NCBI RefSeq assembly: GCF_016219575.1
Contig: NZ_JACRMG010000009.1
Span: 186,001-250,000 of the forward strand
Source of the DNA: Bradyrhizobium sp.
GTDB taxonomy: Bacteria; Pseudomonadota; Alphaproteobacteria; Rhizobiales; Xanthobacteraceae
Direction of reading: 5' to 3'
DNA: 64,000 nt
Below are positions 9,725 to 18,530 of the stretch, piece by piece. Under the pieces are notes generated by a model that saw only the letters and a program-made list of their open reading frames with translations, was not told the DNA's origin and made no database searches. The translations under genes were made by a program, and so were the position numbers. Each line of letters starts with the position of its first letter. Position 1 is the first letter of the stretch.

Positions 9725-9929
9725 CAACGTCTCCCTTGTCTTGCGACGATCTTCCTCTAGCGACTGCCTCGCGGTCGTCTGCGCGGCCGAACTTGACGCG
9801 CCCGGCAAGATTGTCAACATGCTGCGATCGTAAGCGGCGCATGCGATAATGTGAGATGGCGCGCTTGCGACGATGTGGGAAACAGGGCGCATCAGCTGCG
9901 GCATAAGCAGCGAAATCGGGAGGGACGCC

Positions 9930-10895
9930 ATGAACAAGTGGTTGCGGGCCGTTGCCGCGGCAGTTGCCGTTCTGGTCTTCAACGATGTGGCGAGCGCGCA
10001 ATCCTTTCCCACCAAGCCGGTTCACCTCTTCGTGCCTTATCCGGCCGGTGGCGCGGTGGACGTGGTCACGCGCACGCTGGGCGATGTCGTCGCGAAAAGA
10101 TGGGGGCAGACGGTCATCGTGGAGAACCGGGCCGGGGCCGGCGGGGTGATCGCGTCCCAGGCGCTGGTCGCCGCGCCTCCGGACGGCCACACGCTGATCG
10201 TCGTGGCGAGCGGGCACGCCACCAACCCGTTTCTCTATCCGAAGCTCCCGTACGACACGTTCAAGGATTTCACGCCGATCTCGCTGCTGGCGTCCTCGCC
10301 CAACATCCTTCTGGTGCGGGCGGACTCGCCGTTCAAGACGCTCGGCGACCTGATCGCGGAAGCCAGGGCCAAGCCCGGCAGCCTTTCCTTTGCCCACGCC
10401 GGCAACGGCACCTCGACCCATCTCGCCGGCGAACTGCTCAAGAGCCTCGCCAAGGTCGATATCGCGGCGATCCCCTACAAGGGCGGCGCGCCTGCGATCA
10501 ACGATCTCCTGGGCGGACAGATCCCGATCTCGATCAACAATGGACCGGAATCGGTCGGACAGATCGCCGCCGGGAAGGTGAGGGCGCTTGCGGTGACCAC
10601 GGCCAAACGTGCGTCCTTCCTGCCTGACGTGCCGAGCATGAGCGAAGTCGTTCCCGGCTACGACACCGAGGTATGGTGGGGCCTGCTCGGACCTGCCGGC
10701 ATGCCGCCGGACGTCGTTGCCAAACTGTCGCGCGACTTCCTCGACGCGCTCAACAGCGACACGGTCAAGGACCGGCTGACGAAGCTCGGCGCCACGCCGA
10801 TCGGTGCCTCGCCGCAGGAGTTCGGCGCCAAGATCCGTGCCGACTACGAGAAATGGGGGCCGATCTTCAAGGCCGCCGGCATCAAGGCGGAATGA
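9930..10895 (+). CDS. TctC/Bug-type periplasmic binding protein (orphan receptor)
   Basis: 321-residue solute receptor of the Bug family. Signal peptide at residues 1-24 (ending ASA before QSFP). FVPYPAGGAVDVVTRTL, VENRAGAGGVIA and PYKGGAPAINDLLGGQI are typical ligand-loop blocks. The start at 9930 has GGGAGGGA 4-11 bases upstream. No TctA/TctB genes are adjacent, so like many Bug receptors it may use a distant permease or act in sensing. The divergent ThDP decarboxylase pair and the downstream dehydrogenase suggest a shared 2-oxo or hydroxy acid; this is inference. Confidence 0.9.
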   Translation: MNKWLRAVAAAVAVLVFNDVASAQSFPTKPVHLFVPYPAGGAVDVVTRTLGDVVAKRWGQTVIVENRAGAGGVIASQALVAAPPDGHTLIVVASGHATNPFLYPKLPYDTFKDFTPISLLASSPNILLVRADSPFKTLGDLIAEARAKPGSLSFAHAGNGTSTHLAGELLKSLAKVDIAAIPYKGGAPAINDLLGGQIPISINNGPESVGQIAAGKVRALAVTTAKRASFLPDVPSMSEVVPGYDTEVWWGLLGPAGMPPDVVAKLSRDFLDALNSDTVKDRLTKLGATPIGASPQEFGAKIRADYEKWGPIFKAAGIKAE

Positions 10896-10983
10896 TATAG
10901 TGTCTGCCGCCATGAGGGCAGCGATCCTCGTCAGTAATCCCGCAACGCTCTATGGTTTTCCCAACTGAAAGTCGGCAAGGCAA

Positions 10984-12033
10984 ATGTCGGTCAACAACAA
11001 GCGCGTCTTCTACGTCAAATATCTCGCCCACGACATCTACATCGAGATCATGAAGGGCCGGCCCGATGTGCGGCTTGACCGGCTCGAGAACGAAAGCCCG
11101 GCTGATGTTTTCACGCCGATCCTCGCGGCAGCGCACGCCTACCAGATCGGCGCGGCGCGCGACGAGCTGGCGCGGCACTTCCACGTCGACAAGGACTTTC
11201 TGAAGCGGACGCCGAACCTTCTGATCGTTTCCTCCAACGGCGCGGGATTCGATCCCGTCGACGTCGATGCCTGCACCGAGGCCGGCGTGCTTGTCGTCAA
11301 CCAGTCCGGCGGCAACGCCAATTCCGTTGCCGAGCATGCGCTCGGCATGCTGCTGACGCTGTCGAAGCGCATCCTGGAATCCGACCGCGCGCTGCGGCGC
11401 GAGCGCAACGTCAACCGCAACGCGCTGATCGGCAATGAGGCCAAAGGCAAGACCATCGGCATCGTGGGGCTTGGCAATGTCGGCCGCCGCATCGCCGAGC
11501 TCTGCAACGGTCTGCTGCACATGAAGGTGATCGCCTACGATCCCTACCTGACGGCTGAAGAAATGGCGGCGCGGGGCGGGGAGAAGGTCGAGCTCGACGA
11601 TCTTCTGCGCCGCTCCGATTTCGTCTCGATCTCTTGTCCGCTCGATGCCGGCAGCCGCGGCATGATCGGTGCCAAGCAATTTGCGCTGATGCAGCCGCAT
11701 GCCTTCTTCATCACCACCGCGCGCGGCTTCATTCATGACGAGCACGCGCTGTACGACGCCTTGAAGGAGAAGCGCATCGCGGGTGCCGGCCTCGACGTCT
11801 GGGACAAGGAGCCGCCGCCGCCGGAGCATCCGCTGCTGCAGTTCGACAATGTGCTGGCGAGCCCGCACACCGCGGGCGTGACCAAGGAAGCGCGGATCAA
11901 TATGGGCCGCATCGCCGCCGAGCAATTGCTCGATGCGCTGGACGCCAAGCGGCCGCCGCGCATCATCAACCCCGGGGTCTGGCCGGCTTATTCGAAGCGG
12001 TTTGCGGCGGCCTTCGGGGTGACGCCGAAATAG
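10984..12033 (+). CDS. D-isomer-specific 2-hydroxyacid dehydrogenase
   Basis: 349-residue NAD(P)-dependent enzyme of the D-2-hydroxyacid dehydrogenase family. It has the Rossmann motif GLGNVG at 162-167 and the catalytic set Arg247 (TTARG), Glu276 (DKEPP) and His295 (SPHTAG). It lacks the ACT regulatory domain of long SerA enzymes, so phosphoglycerate dehydrogenase is not implied. It follows the TctC-type receptor by 88 bases in the same direction and may be co-transcribed. Substrate unknown. Confidence 0.9.
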   Translation: MSVNNKRVFYVKYLAHDIYIEIMKGRPDVRLDRLENESPADVFTPILAAAHAYQIGAARDELARHFHVDKDFLKRTPNLLIVSSNGAGFDPVDVDACTEAGVLVVNQSGGNANSVAEHALGMLLTLSKRILESDRALRRERNVNRNALIGNEAKGKTIGIVGLGNVGRRIAELCNGLLHMKVIAYDPYLTAEEMAARGGEKVELDDLLRRSDFVSISCPLDAGSRGMIGAKQFALMQPHAFFITTARGFIHDEHALYDALKEKRIAGAGLDVWDKEPPPPEHPLLQFDNVLASPHTAGVTKEARINMGRIAAEQLLDALDAKRPPRIINPGVWPAYSKRFAAAFGVTPK

Positions 12034-12143
12034 GCGCCGGAACGCAGGAGCGGGGGAGAAGAATTCCTCCGCCCCGGAGCCGCGCGAGACAATAAACCCA
12101 CTGCGGAACGCCGGTTTGGCGAAGCGCTCATTGCTATTTTCGC

Positions 12144-12175
12144 TGATATCTCGACTACTTAGCTCCGAGATATCA
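12144..12175 (+). terminator. Perfect inverted repeat with T-tail; terminator or operator
   Basis: Arms TGATATCTCG (12144-12153) and CGAGATATCA (12166-12175) are perfectly complementary, with a 12-base loop, and are followed by TTTTCC. Position 111 bases after the dehydrogenase stop favours a terminator; the AT-rich arms would also suit a protein-binding dyad. Confidence 0.5.
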
Positions 12176-12222
12176 TTTTCCCGGTGTGGCCGGAGGTTCC
12201 GGCTCCGTTGGGAACAAGCACG

Positions 12223-12330
12223 ATGGCAAAGGTACGCAAATTGCTGCAGACCGCACCGGGCCGGATCGGCCGCCGGTTCGCCCAGTTCGTCGCGATCGCC
12301 GCCGCCAGCCTGCCGTCAGTCGGCGCCTGA
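12223..12330 (+). CDS. Possible 35-residue peptide
   Basis: The frame MAKVRKLLQTAPGRIGRRF... ends at a TGA at 12328-12330. The product would be a basic N-terminal half followed by a short hydrophobic alanine-rich end, compatible with membrane association. Only a weak GGGA precedes the ATG, and no family is recognised. It is listed because it is the only frame of protein-like character in this gap. Confidence 0.2.
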   Translation: MAKVRKLLQTAPGRIGRRFAQFVAIAAASLPSVGA

Positions 12331-12345
12331 TCCCGATCCCCCCAA

Positions 12346-14187
12346 TCACTCCGGCACGATGCGAACGGCGCCGCGCGCGGCGCTGCTGGCGAATGCTGCG
12401 TAGGATTTGAGCGCCGTCGAGACGGCGCGCTTGCGCGGCGCCGGCTTCCATGCGGCCTTGCCCTTCGCCACCATCGCCGCGCGGCGGCGCTCGAGTTCGG
12501 CCTCCGGCACGGCGAGGTTGATCTTGCGGTTGGGAATGTCGAGCTCGATGGTGTCGCCTTCCTCGACCAGACCGATCAGCCCGCCTTCGGCCGCTTCCGG
12601 CGAGATGTGGCCGATCGACAGGCCGGATGAGCCGCCGGAGAAGCGGCCGTCGGTGATCAGCGCGCAGGCTTTGCCAAGTCCCTTCGATTTCAGATAGCTG
12701 GTCGGATACAGCATCTCCTGCATGCCGGGACCGCCGCGCGGGCCTTCATAGCGCACCACGACGACGTCGCCGGCCTTCACCTTGTTGCCGAGAATGGCCT
12801 CGACCGACGCATCCTGGCTTTCGAAGATGCGGGCGGGGCCGGAGAATTTCAGAATGCTCTCATCGACGCCGGCGGTTTTCACGATGCAGCCGTCCTTGGC
12901 GAGGTTGCCGAACAGCACGGCAAGGCCGCCGTCCTTCGAATAGGCATGCGCGGCGTTGCGGATGACGCCCTTCTCGCGGTCGAGATCGACGTCGTCGAAG
13001 CGGCGATCCTGGCTGAAGGCGACCTGTGTCGGCACGCCGCCGGGCGCGGCCTTGTAGAAGTTGCGCACCTTCTCGCTGGATGTGCGGACGATGTCCCAGC
13101 GGTCGAGCGCATCCGCGAGCGTCGTCGCGTGCACCGTCGGCACGTTTGTCGTGATCAGCCCGGCGCGATCGAGTTCGCCGAGGATGCCCATGATGCCGCC
13201 GGCGTGGTGCACGTCCTCCATGTGCACGTCCTGCACCGACGGGGCGACCTTGCAGAGCACCGGCACCTTGCGCGACAGCCGGTCGATGTCGCTCATGGAG
13301 AAGGGCACTTCGCCCTCATGCGCGGCGGCGAGCAGGTGCAGCACGGTGTTGGTCGAGCCGCCCATGGCGATGTCCAGCGTCATGGCGTTCTCGAACGCCT
13401 TGAAGCTGGCGATGCCGCGCGGCAGCACGCTCGCGTCGTCCTGCTCGTAGTGGCGGCGGGCGAGGTCGACGATGAGATGGCCGGCCTCGACGAACAGGCT
13501 CTTGCGGTCGGCATGGGTCGCCAGCACCGAGCCGTTGCCGGGCAAGGCGAGGCCGAGCGCTTCGGTCAGGCAGTTCATGGAATTGGCGGTGAACATGCCC
13601 GAGCAGGAGCCGCAGGTCGGACACGCCGAACGCTCGATCACCTCGACGTCGGCATCGGTGACCGCGCTGTCCGCCGCCGCCACCATGGCGTCGATCAGAT
13701 CGACGGCGCGCTTCTTTCCATTGAGCACGATCTTGCCCGACTCCATCGGGCCGCCCGAGACGAACACGGTCGGGATGTTGATGCGCAGCGACGCCATCAG
13801 CATGCCCGGCGTGATCTTGTCGCAGTTGGAGATGCAGACCATGGCGTCGGCGCAATGCGCGTTGACCATGTATTCGACGCTGTCGGCGATCAGTTCGCGC
13901 GAGGGCAGGCTGTAGAGCATGCCGTCATGGCCCATCGCGATGCCGTCGTCGACCGCGATGGTGTTGAACTCCTTGGCGACGCCGCCGGCCTTCTCGATCT
14001 CGCGCGCCACGAGCTGCCCGAGATTCTGCAGATGCACGTGCCCGGGCACGAACTGGGTGAAGGAATTGACGACCGCGATGATCGGCTTGCCAAAGTCCTC
14101 GTTCTTCATGCCGGTCGCGCGCCAGAGGCCGCGGGCACCCGCCATGTTGCGGCCGTGGGTGGTGGTGCGGGAACGATAGGGCGGCAT
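12346..14187 (-). CDS. ilvD: Dihydroxy-acid dehydratase
   Basis: 613-residue iron-sulfur enzyme of valine/isoleucine/pantothenate synthesis, converting 2,3-dihydroxy acids to 2-oxo acids. It aligns with E. coli IlvD throughout. The start is at 14187 ([20 protein letters not shown]). Cluster cysteines are Cys122 in SNCDKITPG and Cys195 in the [10 protein letters not shown] block (Cys189, Cys192, Cys195); Lys124 is the magnesium-site lysine position. The C-terminal [20 protein letters not shown] block is intact. It is transcribed alone and diverges from a CMD-family gene. Confidence 0.97.
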   Translation of the reverse strand: MPPYRSRTTTHGRNMAGARGLWRATGMKNEDFGKPIIAVVNSFTQFVPGHVHLQNLGQLVAREIEKAGGVAKEFNTIAVDDGIAMGHDGMLYSLPSRELIADSVEYMVNAHCADAMVCISNCDKITPGMLMASLRINIPTVFVSGGPMESGKIVLNGKKRAVDLIDAMVAAADSAVTDADVEVIERSACPTCGSCSGMFTANSMNCLTEALGLALPGNGSVLATHADRKSLFVEAGHLIVDLARRHYEQDDASVLPRGIASFKAFENAMTLDIAMGGSTNTVLHLLAAAHEGEVPFSMSDIDRLSRKVPVLCKVAPSVQDVHMEDVHHAGGIMGILGELDRAGLITTNVPTVHATTLADALDRWDIVRTSSEKVRNFYKAAPGGVPTQVAFSQDRRFDDVDLDREKGVIRNAAHAYSKDGGLAVLFGNLAKDGCIVKTAGVDESILKFSGPARIFESQDASVEAILGNKVKAGDVVVVRYEGPRGGPGMQEMLYPTSYLKSKGLGKACALITDGRFSGGSSGLSIGHISPEAAEGGLIGLVEEGDTIELDIPNRKINLAVPEAELERRRAAMVAKGKAAWKPAPRKRAVSTALKSYAAFASSAARGAVRIVPE

Positions 14188-14378
14188 CGTAAATCCTTGG
14201 GCTGGTTCTGGATTTTGTAGAATTGCCGCCCTTATGCCCGCCTTGGCCTTGGGACTCAAGGGCACGGGCGCATGGCTGGACCGCGTCGCCGGCCGTTTTG
14301 GCCGGTCGTCCTTGATTAGGCCCCCGAAGTCGGGAAACTGCGGATACGCAAAACGAAGAAAATCCCAGGGAGACGCAA

Positions 14379-14939
14379 TTGGCCCGACTGCCCCTCATCG
14401 ATCCCGCGAACACCTCCGGCGACATCCGCGCCTCCTTCGACCGGATGACGGTGAAGCTCAATATCTTCCGCATGATGGCGCATGCGGAAGCCAACATGAT
14501 CCCGGCGATGCGGTTCGCCAATTCCATCCTGCACAAGCAGAAGCTGAGCCACGTCAACCGCGAACTCCTGATCCTGCAGGTCGCCCGCATCGAGGGCGGC
14601 GAGTATGAATGGCGCCAGCATGTGCCGATCGCGCTCGGTGTGGGCGTGACCCAGCCGCAGATCGATGCGCTCGAGCGCGGCGACCATGCGGCCGCGGCAT
14701 TCAACGAGGCCGAGCGCGCGCTGCTCGCCTTCGGCCGCGAGGTCGTCGAGAACGTCCGCGTGCCGGCGTCCGTGTTCGCGGGCATGCGAAAGCATTTCAG
14801 CGACCAGGAGATCGTCGAGTCCATCTTCACCATCGGTTGCTACATGATGATGGCGCGGTTGACCGAAGCGACCGAGACCGATCTCGATCCGGCCGCCGGC
14901 ATGGCCGTGTTCGACAGCGGCAAGAAGCGGAGCGCGTGA
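14379..14939 (+). CDS. Carboxymuconolactone decarboxylase family protein
   Basis: 186 residues of the CMD/AhpD fold. The conserved central block is [21 protein letters not shown] followed by HVPIALGVG, with Glu and His at the family active-site positions. It lacks the CxxC pair of AhpD, so a peroxidase role is unlikely. The start codon is TTG at 14379, supported by AGGGAGA 6 bases upstream. Its stop overlaps the start of an SDR gene, and a VOC gene follows, suggesting a small catabolic operon of unknown substrate. Confidence 0.85.
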   Translation: MARLPLIDPANTSGDIRASFDRMTVKLNIFRMMAHAEANMIPAMRFANSILHKQKLSHVNRELLILQVARIEGGEYEWRQHVPIALGVGVTQPQIDALERGDHAAAAFNEAERALLAFGREVVENVRVPASVFAGMRKHFSDQEIVESIFTIGCYMMMARLTEATETDLDPAAGMAVFDSGKKRSA

Positions 14940-15787
14940 TGGGCGACGCGGCCGACGTCAAGCCGGAGCGCTACGTCCGCCCGCTCTCCGCGGAGTCGGC
15001 GGGCCGCGCACCGGGCAGGGGGCGGCTGGACGGCCGCCGCATCCTGATCGTCGGCGGCGGGCAGCGCATCTTCGATGCGGCGACCGATCCGATCGGCAAC
15101 GGCCGCGCCATGAGCATCCTGTGCGCGCGGGAAGGCGCCCATGTGGCCGTCGCCGACATCAACGGCACGGCTGCCGATCATACGGTCAGCCGGATCACCG
15201 AGGAGGGCGGCCGCGCCTTCACCATCCAGGCCGACGTCACCTCCGAGCATGACGTCGCGCGCATGATCGGGGAAGCGCACCGCACCATGGGCGGCCTCGA
15301 CGGCATGGTGCTCAACGTCGGTACCTTCGGCAAGACCGGGCTCGACGGCGTCAGCGCCGACGAGTGGAACCGCATCTACGACGTCAATGTGCGCGGCCCG
15401 ATGTTCTGTTGCCGCCAGGCGCTCGAAATGTTCGAGAATGGCGGCGCCATCGTGTTCATCTCCTCGATTGCGGCGCTGAAGGCGGGTTCGCAGATGGCGG
15501 TCTACGATTCATCGAAGGCCGCACTCGGCGGGCTGATGCGCAACATCGCCCATCTCGGCGCGCGGCGCGGCATCCGCGCCAATCTGGTCTATCCCGGCCT
15601 CGTCGACACGCCGAACGGCCGCGCCGCCGGTGCCGGCCGGCCGTCGCGCGGCAAGGGAAGCACGCCGTTCGGCCGGCAGGCGACGGCATGGGAGATCGCC
15701 TATGCCGTGCTGTTCTTCCTGTCGGAGGAGAGCGTCTACATCACCGCGCAGACGCTCGCGGTGGATGCCGGGTTGAGCGGGTTGTGA
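14939..15787 (+). CDS. Short-chain dehydrogenase/reductase
   Basis: 282-residue SDR oxidoreductase. The cofactor loop reads ILIVGGGQRIFDAATD followed by PIGNGRA, longer than the usual TGxxxGIG. The active site has ISS with the catalytic serine and YDSSK (Tyr-x3-Lys). NxG-type NVGTFG is also present. The ATG overlaps the upstream stop by one base (TGATG). The C-terminal SEESVYITAQTLAVDAG is the usual SDR ending. Substrate not predictable; the CMD and VOC neighbours suggest a ring- or hydroxy-acid pathway. Confidence 0.88.
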   Translation: MGDAADVKPERYVRPLSAESAGRAPGRGRLDGRRILIVGGGQRIFDAATDPIGNGRAMSILCAREGAHVAVADINGTAADHTVSRITEEGGRAFTIQADVTSEHDVARMIGEAHRTMGGLDGMVLNVGTFGKTGLDGVSADEWNRIYDVNVRGPMFCCRQALEMFENGGAIVFISSIAALKAGSQMAVYDSSKAALGGLMRNIAHLGARRGIRANLVYPGLVDTPNGRAAGAGRPSRGKGSTPFGRQATAWEIAYAVLFFLSEESVYITAQTLAVDAGLSGL

Positions 15788-15803
15788 GAACGGGAATTGC
15801 CGC

Positions 15804-16331
15804 ATGAGCGCGTTGTTCGGAAAAGTCTGCCAGAACGGCTATGTGGTCCGCGACATCGCCTCGGCGATGAAATTCTGGACCGAGGTGCTGCGCGTCGGCC
15901 CGTTCTTCTACATCCCGTCGGTGAAAGCCGACTGGTTCAGATATCGCGGCGCCGACTCGGCCGTCGAGATGAGCATTGCGCTCGCGAACTCCGGCGATCT
16001 CCAGATCGAACTGATCCAGCAGCGCAACGACGCGCCTTCGATGTATCTCGATTTCCTGCGCGACCACGGCGAAGGGCTGCAGCACATGTCCTACTGGAGC
16101 ACAGATTATCAGGCGCTCTACGACCGCGCCCTCGCGGCAGGCTTCAAGGTCGGCCATGAAGGCCAGATCGGCGGGCCGAAAGGGCGGTTTGCCTATTTCG
16201 AGACGCCGGGCCATGCCGGCACGGTGATCGAGATATCTGACATCAGCGGCTCCAAAGGCCGCTTCTTCGAGCGCGTCAGGGCAGCCGCCGCAGATTGGGA
16301 CGGCGCCGATCCGGTACGCCTGGTCGGCTAG
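15804..16331 (+). CDS. VOC (glyoxalase/dioxygenase fold) protein
   Basis: 175 residues with paired beta-alpha-beta-beta-beta modules: GYVVRDIASAMKFWTEVL starts module one and GLQHMSYWSTDYQALYDRA starts module two, followed by the ligand strand GTVIEISD. Candidate metal ligands are His83 or so in LQHM and the glutamate in VIEI. It follows the SDR by 16 bases. The exact reaction is unknown; lyase, isomerase and dioxygenase roles all occur in this fold. Confidence 0.82.
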   Translation: MSALFGKVCQNGYVVRDIASAMKFWTEVLRVGPFFYIPSVKADWFRYRGADSAVEMSIALANSGDLQIELIQQRNDAPSMYLDFLRDHGEGLQHMSYWSTDYQALYDRALAAGFKVGHEGQIGGPKGRFAYFETPGHAGTVIEISDISGSKGRFFERVRAAAADWDGADPVRLVG

Positions 16332-16338
16332 CGCAGAA

Positions 16339-17025
16339 CTAGTATCCGAACGCCGGAGTGCGCATCAGGTGATCCGTTATGCCGGTCACGCCCGGGATGG
16401 ATTCAACTGCCACCTTGATGGCCTGCCGCTCCTGCTCGGTTTCGATGAAGCCCCAGAGCTCGACGACGCCGTCGGTCACGGTGACATTCAGCTTGTGGGC
16501 GTGGGCCCAGGGTTGCTTCTTGAGCTCGTCGAGCAACCGGGTGCGGATCGCGACGTCCGGAAGGCTCACCTCGAGCCGCGGCCGCACGCTGGCAACGGCC
16601 TGGATGATGTTGGCACGGCTGACGATGCCGACCAGTTCTCCATTCTTGTTCACGACGGGAACGCGCTTGATGTGATTCTTCTCGAACAGCTCGGCGACCT
16701 CGTGCAGGGGCGTGTCGGGGGCGACCGTCTTGACGTTCGATGTCATCACGTCCTTGACGCTGTTGGCGTGCGACTTGACGTAGTCCGCCGCGAGCGTGCG
16801 CGCGTCTGCAAGCATCCACAGCCACCAGGAATAGTGGCGTTCCGTTCCGATCTCTGCACGGCGCATCAGGTCGGATTCCGTGACGATGCCGGCGAGTTTC
16901 CCGGCCGCATCGACGACGGGAACGGCGCTGATGCGCTGGCCGATCAGAAGCTTGGCGACTTCCTGGACCGTCGCATTTTCGCCGACGGTAACGACCGGCG
17001 AAACCATCACGTCTTGAGCGTTCAT
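16339..17025 (-). CDS. CBS-pair and BON domain protein
   Basis: 228 residues. Two CBS domains occupy about residues 7-60 (ISAVPVVDAAGKLAGIVTE) and 90-145 (IKRVPVVNKNGELVGIVSR), and a BON domain about 150-225. CBS pairs bind adenine nucleotides; BON domains bind membranes or phospholipids. The likely role is energy or stress sensing, but no partner is fixed. It is divergent from the host-attachment gene, with a FixK2-type box at 17092-17105 between them, 67 bases upstream of this start. Confidence 0.9.
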   Translation of the reverse strand: MNAQDVMVSPVVTVGENATVQEVAKLLIGQRISAVPVVDAAGKLAGIVTESDLMRRAEIGTERHYSWWLWMLADARTLAADYVKSHANSVKDVMTSNVKTVAPDTPLHEVAELFEKNHIKRVPVVNKNGELVGIVSRANIIQAVASVRPRLEVSLPDVAIRTRLLDELKKQPWAHAHKLNVTVTDGVVELWGFIETEQERQAIKVAVESIPGVTGITDHLMRTPAFGY

Positions 17026-17091
17026 GAGAGCCTCCTCTGGGGCGCAGGTAATCCTGATATTTCGAGACGGGCAGGGGCGGGTTGATCCGTG

Positions 17092-17105
17092 TCAAGCTGG
17101 CGGGG
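17092..17105. promoter_or_regulatory. FixK2/FNR-type box
   Basis: TTGATCCGTGTCAA fits the FixK2 consensus TTG(A/C)-N6-(T/G)CAA with both outer half-sites intact. It is in the divergent promoter region between the CBS-BON gene and the host-attachment gene, so it could serve either. Prediction by eye. Confidence 0.6.
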
Positions 17106-17210
17106 GCGTTCGGCGCTTATGTTCAACACGGTTGCACCGCGAAAAATGAGGGGCCTTGATGACGCCTGTCCCCTCGGTTGTCGTGGTCCGTTCAATTGGA
17201 GCCTTCGGGG

Positions 17211-17666
17211 ATGAACAAGCTGAAAATTCCACATGATGCATTCGTGTTCGTGGGCGACGGCCGCAAGGCCATTTTCCTGCGCAACGAGGGCGACGAGAAA
17301 TTCCCGAACCTGAAGACCGAACAGGTGTTCGAGGACGAGAACAATCCGCCCACCCGCGAGCAGGGCACCGACAGGCCCGGTCACCTCGGCAAGGCCATGG
17401 GCTCGGGGCGGCGCAGCGCGGTCGAGCCGGCGGATTGGCACGATCTTAACGAGCATCGCTTTGCGAAGACGGTCGCCGCTGCGATGGAGCGGGTGATGCG
17501 CGAGAGAAAGGTTCCGGCTCTGGTGATCGTGGCGCCGCCGCGGACACTGGCGGACCTGCGGAGCGCGCTGCATGCCGACGTCGCCGCGCGCGTGATCGCG
17601 GAGGTGAACAAGGATCTGACCCGCCATCCGGTGGGAGACATCGAGAAACATCTCACCGGCGGCTGA
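17211..17666 (+). CDS. Host-attachment family protein
   Basis: 151 residues of the family named for a protein needed for attachment to host cells. Signature parts are FVFVGDGRKAIFLRNEGD at the N-terminus, the variable RPGHLG...RRSAVEPADWH middle and the ALVIVAPPRTLADLR helix-strand near residue 110, an eRF1-like/ribonuclease-H-like fold. No secretion signal is seen, so it is cytoplasmic and the family name should not be taken as a direct adhesin role. The ATG at 17211 follows GGGG. It shares a promoter region with the CBS-BON gene. Confidence 0.85.
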   Translation: MNKLKIPHDAFVFVGDGRKAIFLRNEGDEKFPNLKTEQVFEDENNPPTREQGTDRPGHLGKAMGSGRRSAVEPADWHDLNEHRFAKTVAAAMERVMRERKVPALVIVAPPRTLADLRSALHADVAARVIAEVNKDLTRHPVGDIEKHLTGG

Positions 17667-17907
17667 TGCGCCGGCCCCGGCCCTCGCCGGGCGAGGCATG
17701 GTCCGCGGCGATCCACGCATCGCCGACCTTGACATATGAACGCTTCACTGCGGCCCAGCCGGTGCGATGGGCGATTTCCTCCTGCCGCGGGTCGCCGGCA
17801 TGGGAGGCAAAAGCGTGGTTGAAGGCTTCGCGATAGATGTCCTGCGCGTGCGCCGGCAGATGATTGCGGACCGGCGCAGGAAGATCCTCGTTCGTTCGAT
17901 AGGGCAT
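17653..17907 (-). CDS. ChaB-family protein
   Basis: 84 residues with the ChaB pattern: LPAPVRNHLPAHAQDIYREA followed by FNHAF, then AHRTGWAAVKRSYVKV. ChaB proteins are small, charged and of unclear function; the name comes from linkage to a cation antiporter gene in E. coli. The last 14 bases overlap the end of the convergent host-attachment gene. It lies 16 bases after the DUF3775 gene in the same direction, so the two are probably one transcript. Confidence 0.88.
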   Translation of the reverse strand: MPYRTNEDLPAPVRNHLPAHAQDIYREAFNHAFASHAGDPRQEEIAHRTGWAAVKRSYVKVGDAWIAADHASPGEGRGRRISRR

Positions 17908-17923
17908 GGCCGTCAGGCCCCGT

Positions 17924-18340
17924 TCAGAGCGGCTGTTCGAACTCCTCGGCCGAGTGGCCGAATTGTGAAAGTGCTTCCTCGAGGTAGTCGCTCAGCAGGG
18001 GTATGCCGATCAGGTACTGGGCCGTGCGCCTGTTGTGCGCGCGATCTGCCTCGCGGCGGATTTCCTGCCAGTCGCCGATATCGCCATCGCCGCGGCCGAG
18101 CCAGGCAAGGGCAACGAGGTCGATCTGCTCGTCCTCGTTCAATCCGCGGATCATGGCGCTCAGCTCGGTACGGGAGGGATCGGATGCGTGGTCTTCCAGC
18201 ACGGACAGCATCGCGTCATCGCTGCCGTTGGAACCGGAATCGGGATCGGTGACCACGTCTTTCACGTCGAATTGACGAGCCTTGGCGAGGATCACTGCGA
18301 CCTTTTCGGGCGAGATCGTGAGTTCGGGAATGTCGTTCAT
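17924..18340 (-). CDS. DUF3775 protein
   Basis: 138 residues, acidic, no membrane segment. LTISPEKVAVILAKARQFDV begins the domain and LNEDEQIDLVALAWLGRGDG is the most conserved core, typical of DUF3775 proteins in Bradyrhizobium. No function is known. First gene of a likely pair with chaB. A FixK2-type box lies 54 bases upstream of its ATG. Confidence 0.82.
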   Translation of the reverse strand: MNDIPELTISPEKVAVILAKARQFDVKDVVTDPDSGSNGSDDAMLSVLEDHASDPSRTELSAMIRGLNEDEQIDLVALAWLGRGDGDIGDWQEIRREADRAHNRRTAQYLIGIPLLSDYLEEALSQFGHSAEEFEQPL

Positions 18341-18393
18341 GTCCGGCTCCCTTCGAATATGTTCAAATCCTAGCCACCGCTGGCGCCGGATTG

Positions 18394-18407
18394 TTGAGGA
18401 AGGTCAA
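18394..18407. promoter_or_regulatory. FixK2/FNR-type box
   Basis: TTGAGGAAGGTCAA matches TTGA-N6-TCAA. It lies between the leftward DUF3775-ChaB pair and the rightward PhaC-like gene, 54 and 124 bases from the respective starts. The inner bases are less symmetric than in the 17092 box. Confidence 0.5.
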
Positions 18408-18530
18408 ACACGCAGCCGGCCGGGTCGGTTGTGGTGGCAAGCGGAGCTCGGATCGGGTTGCCGAAAGGGGACAGACGGCCTTTTCGAGCGGCGCGCCAGC
18501 ATCTAGTCTGCCCTTTGAACCACGGGACCC

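Larger units (their letters stand above)
12034..12345. other. Intergenic region between convergent genes
   Basis: These 312 bases follow the dehydrogenase stop and precede the ilvD stop on the other strand. They hold a perfect 10-bp inverted repeat with a T-tail (12144-12175) and one short candidate frame (12223-12330). The remainder is unremarkable GC-rich sequence. Confidence 0.5.
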
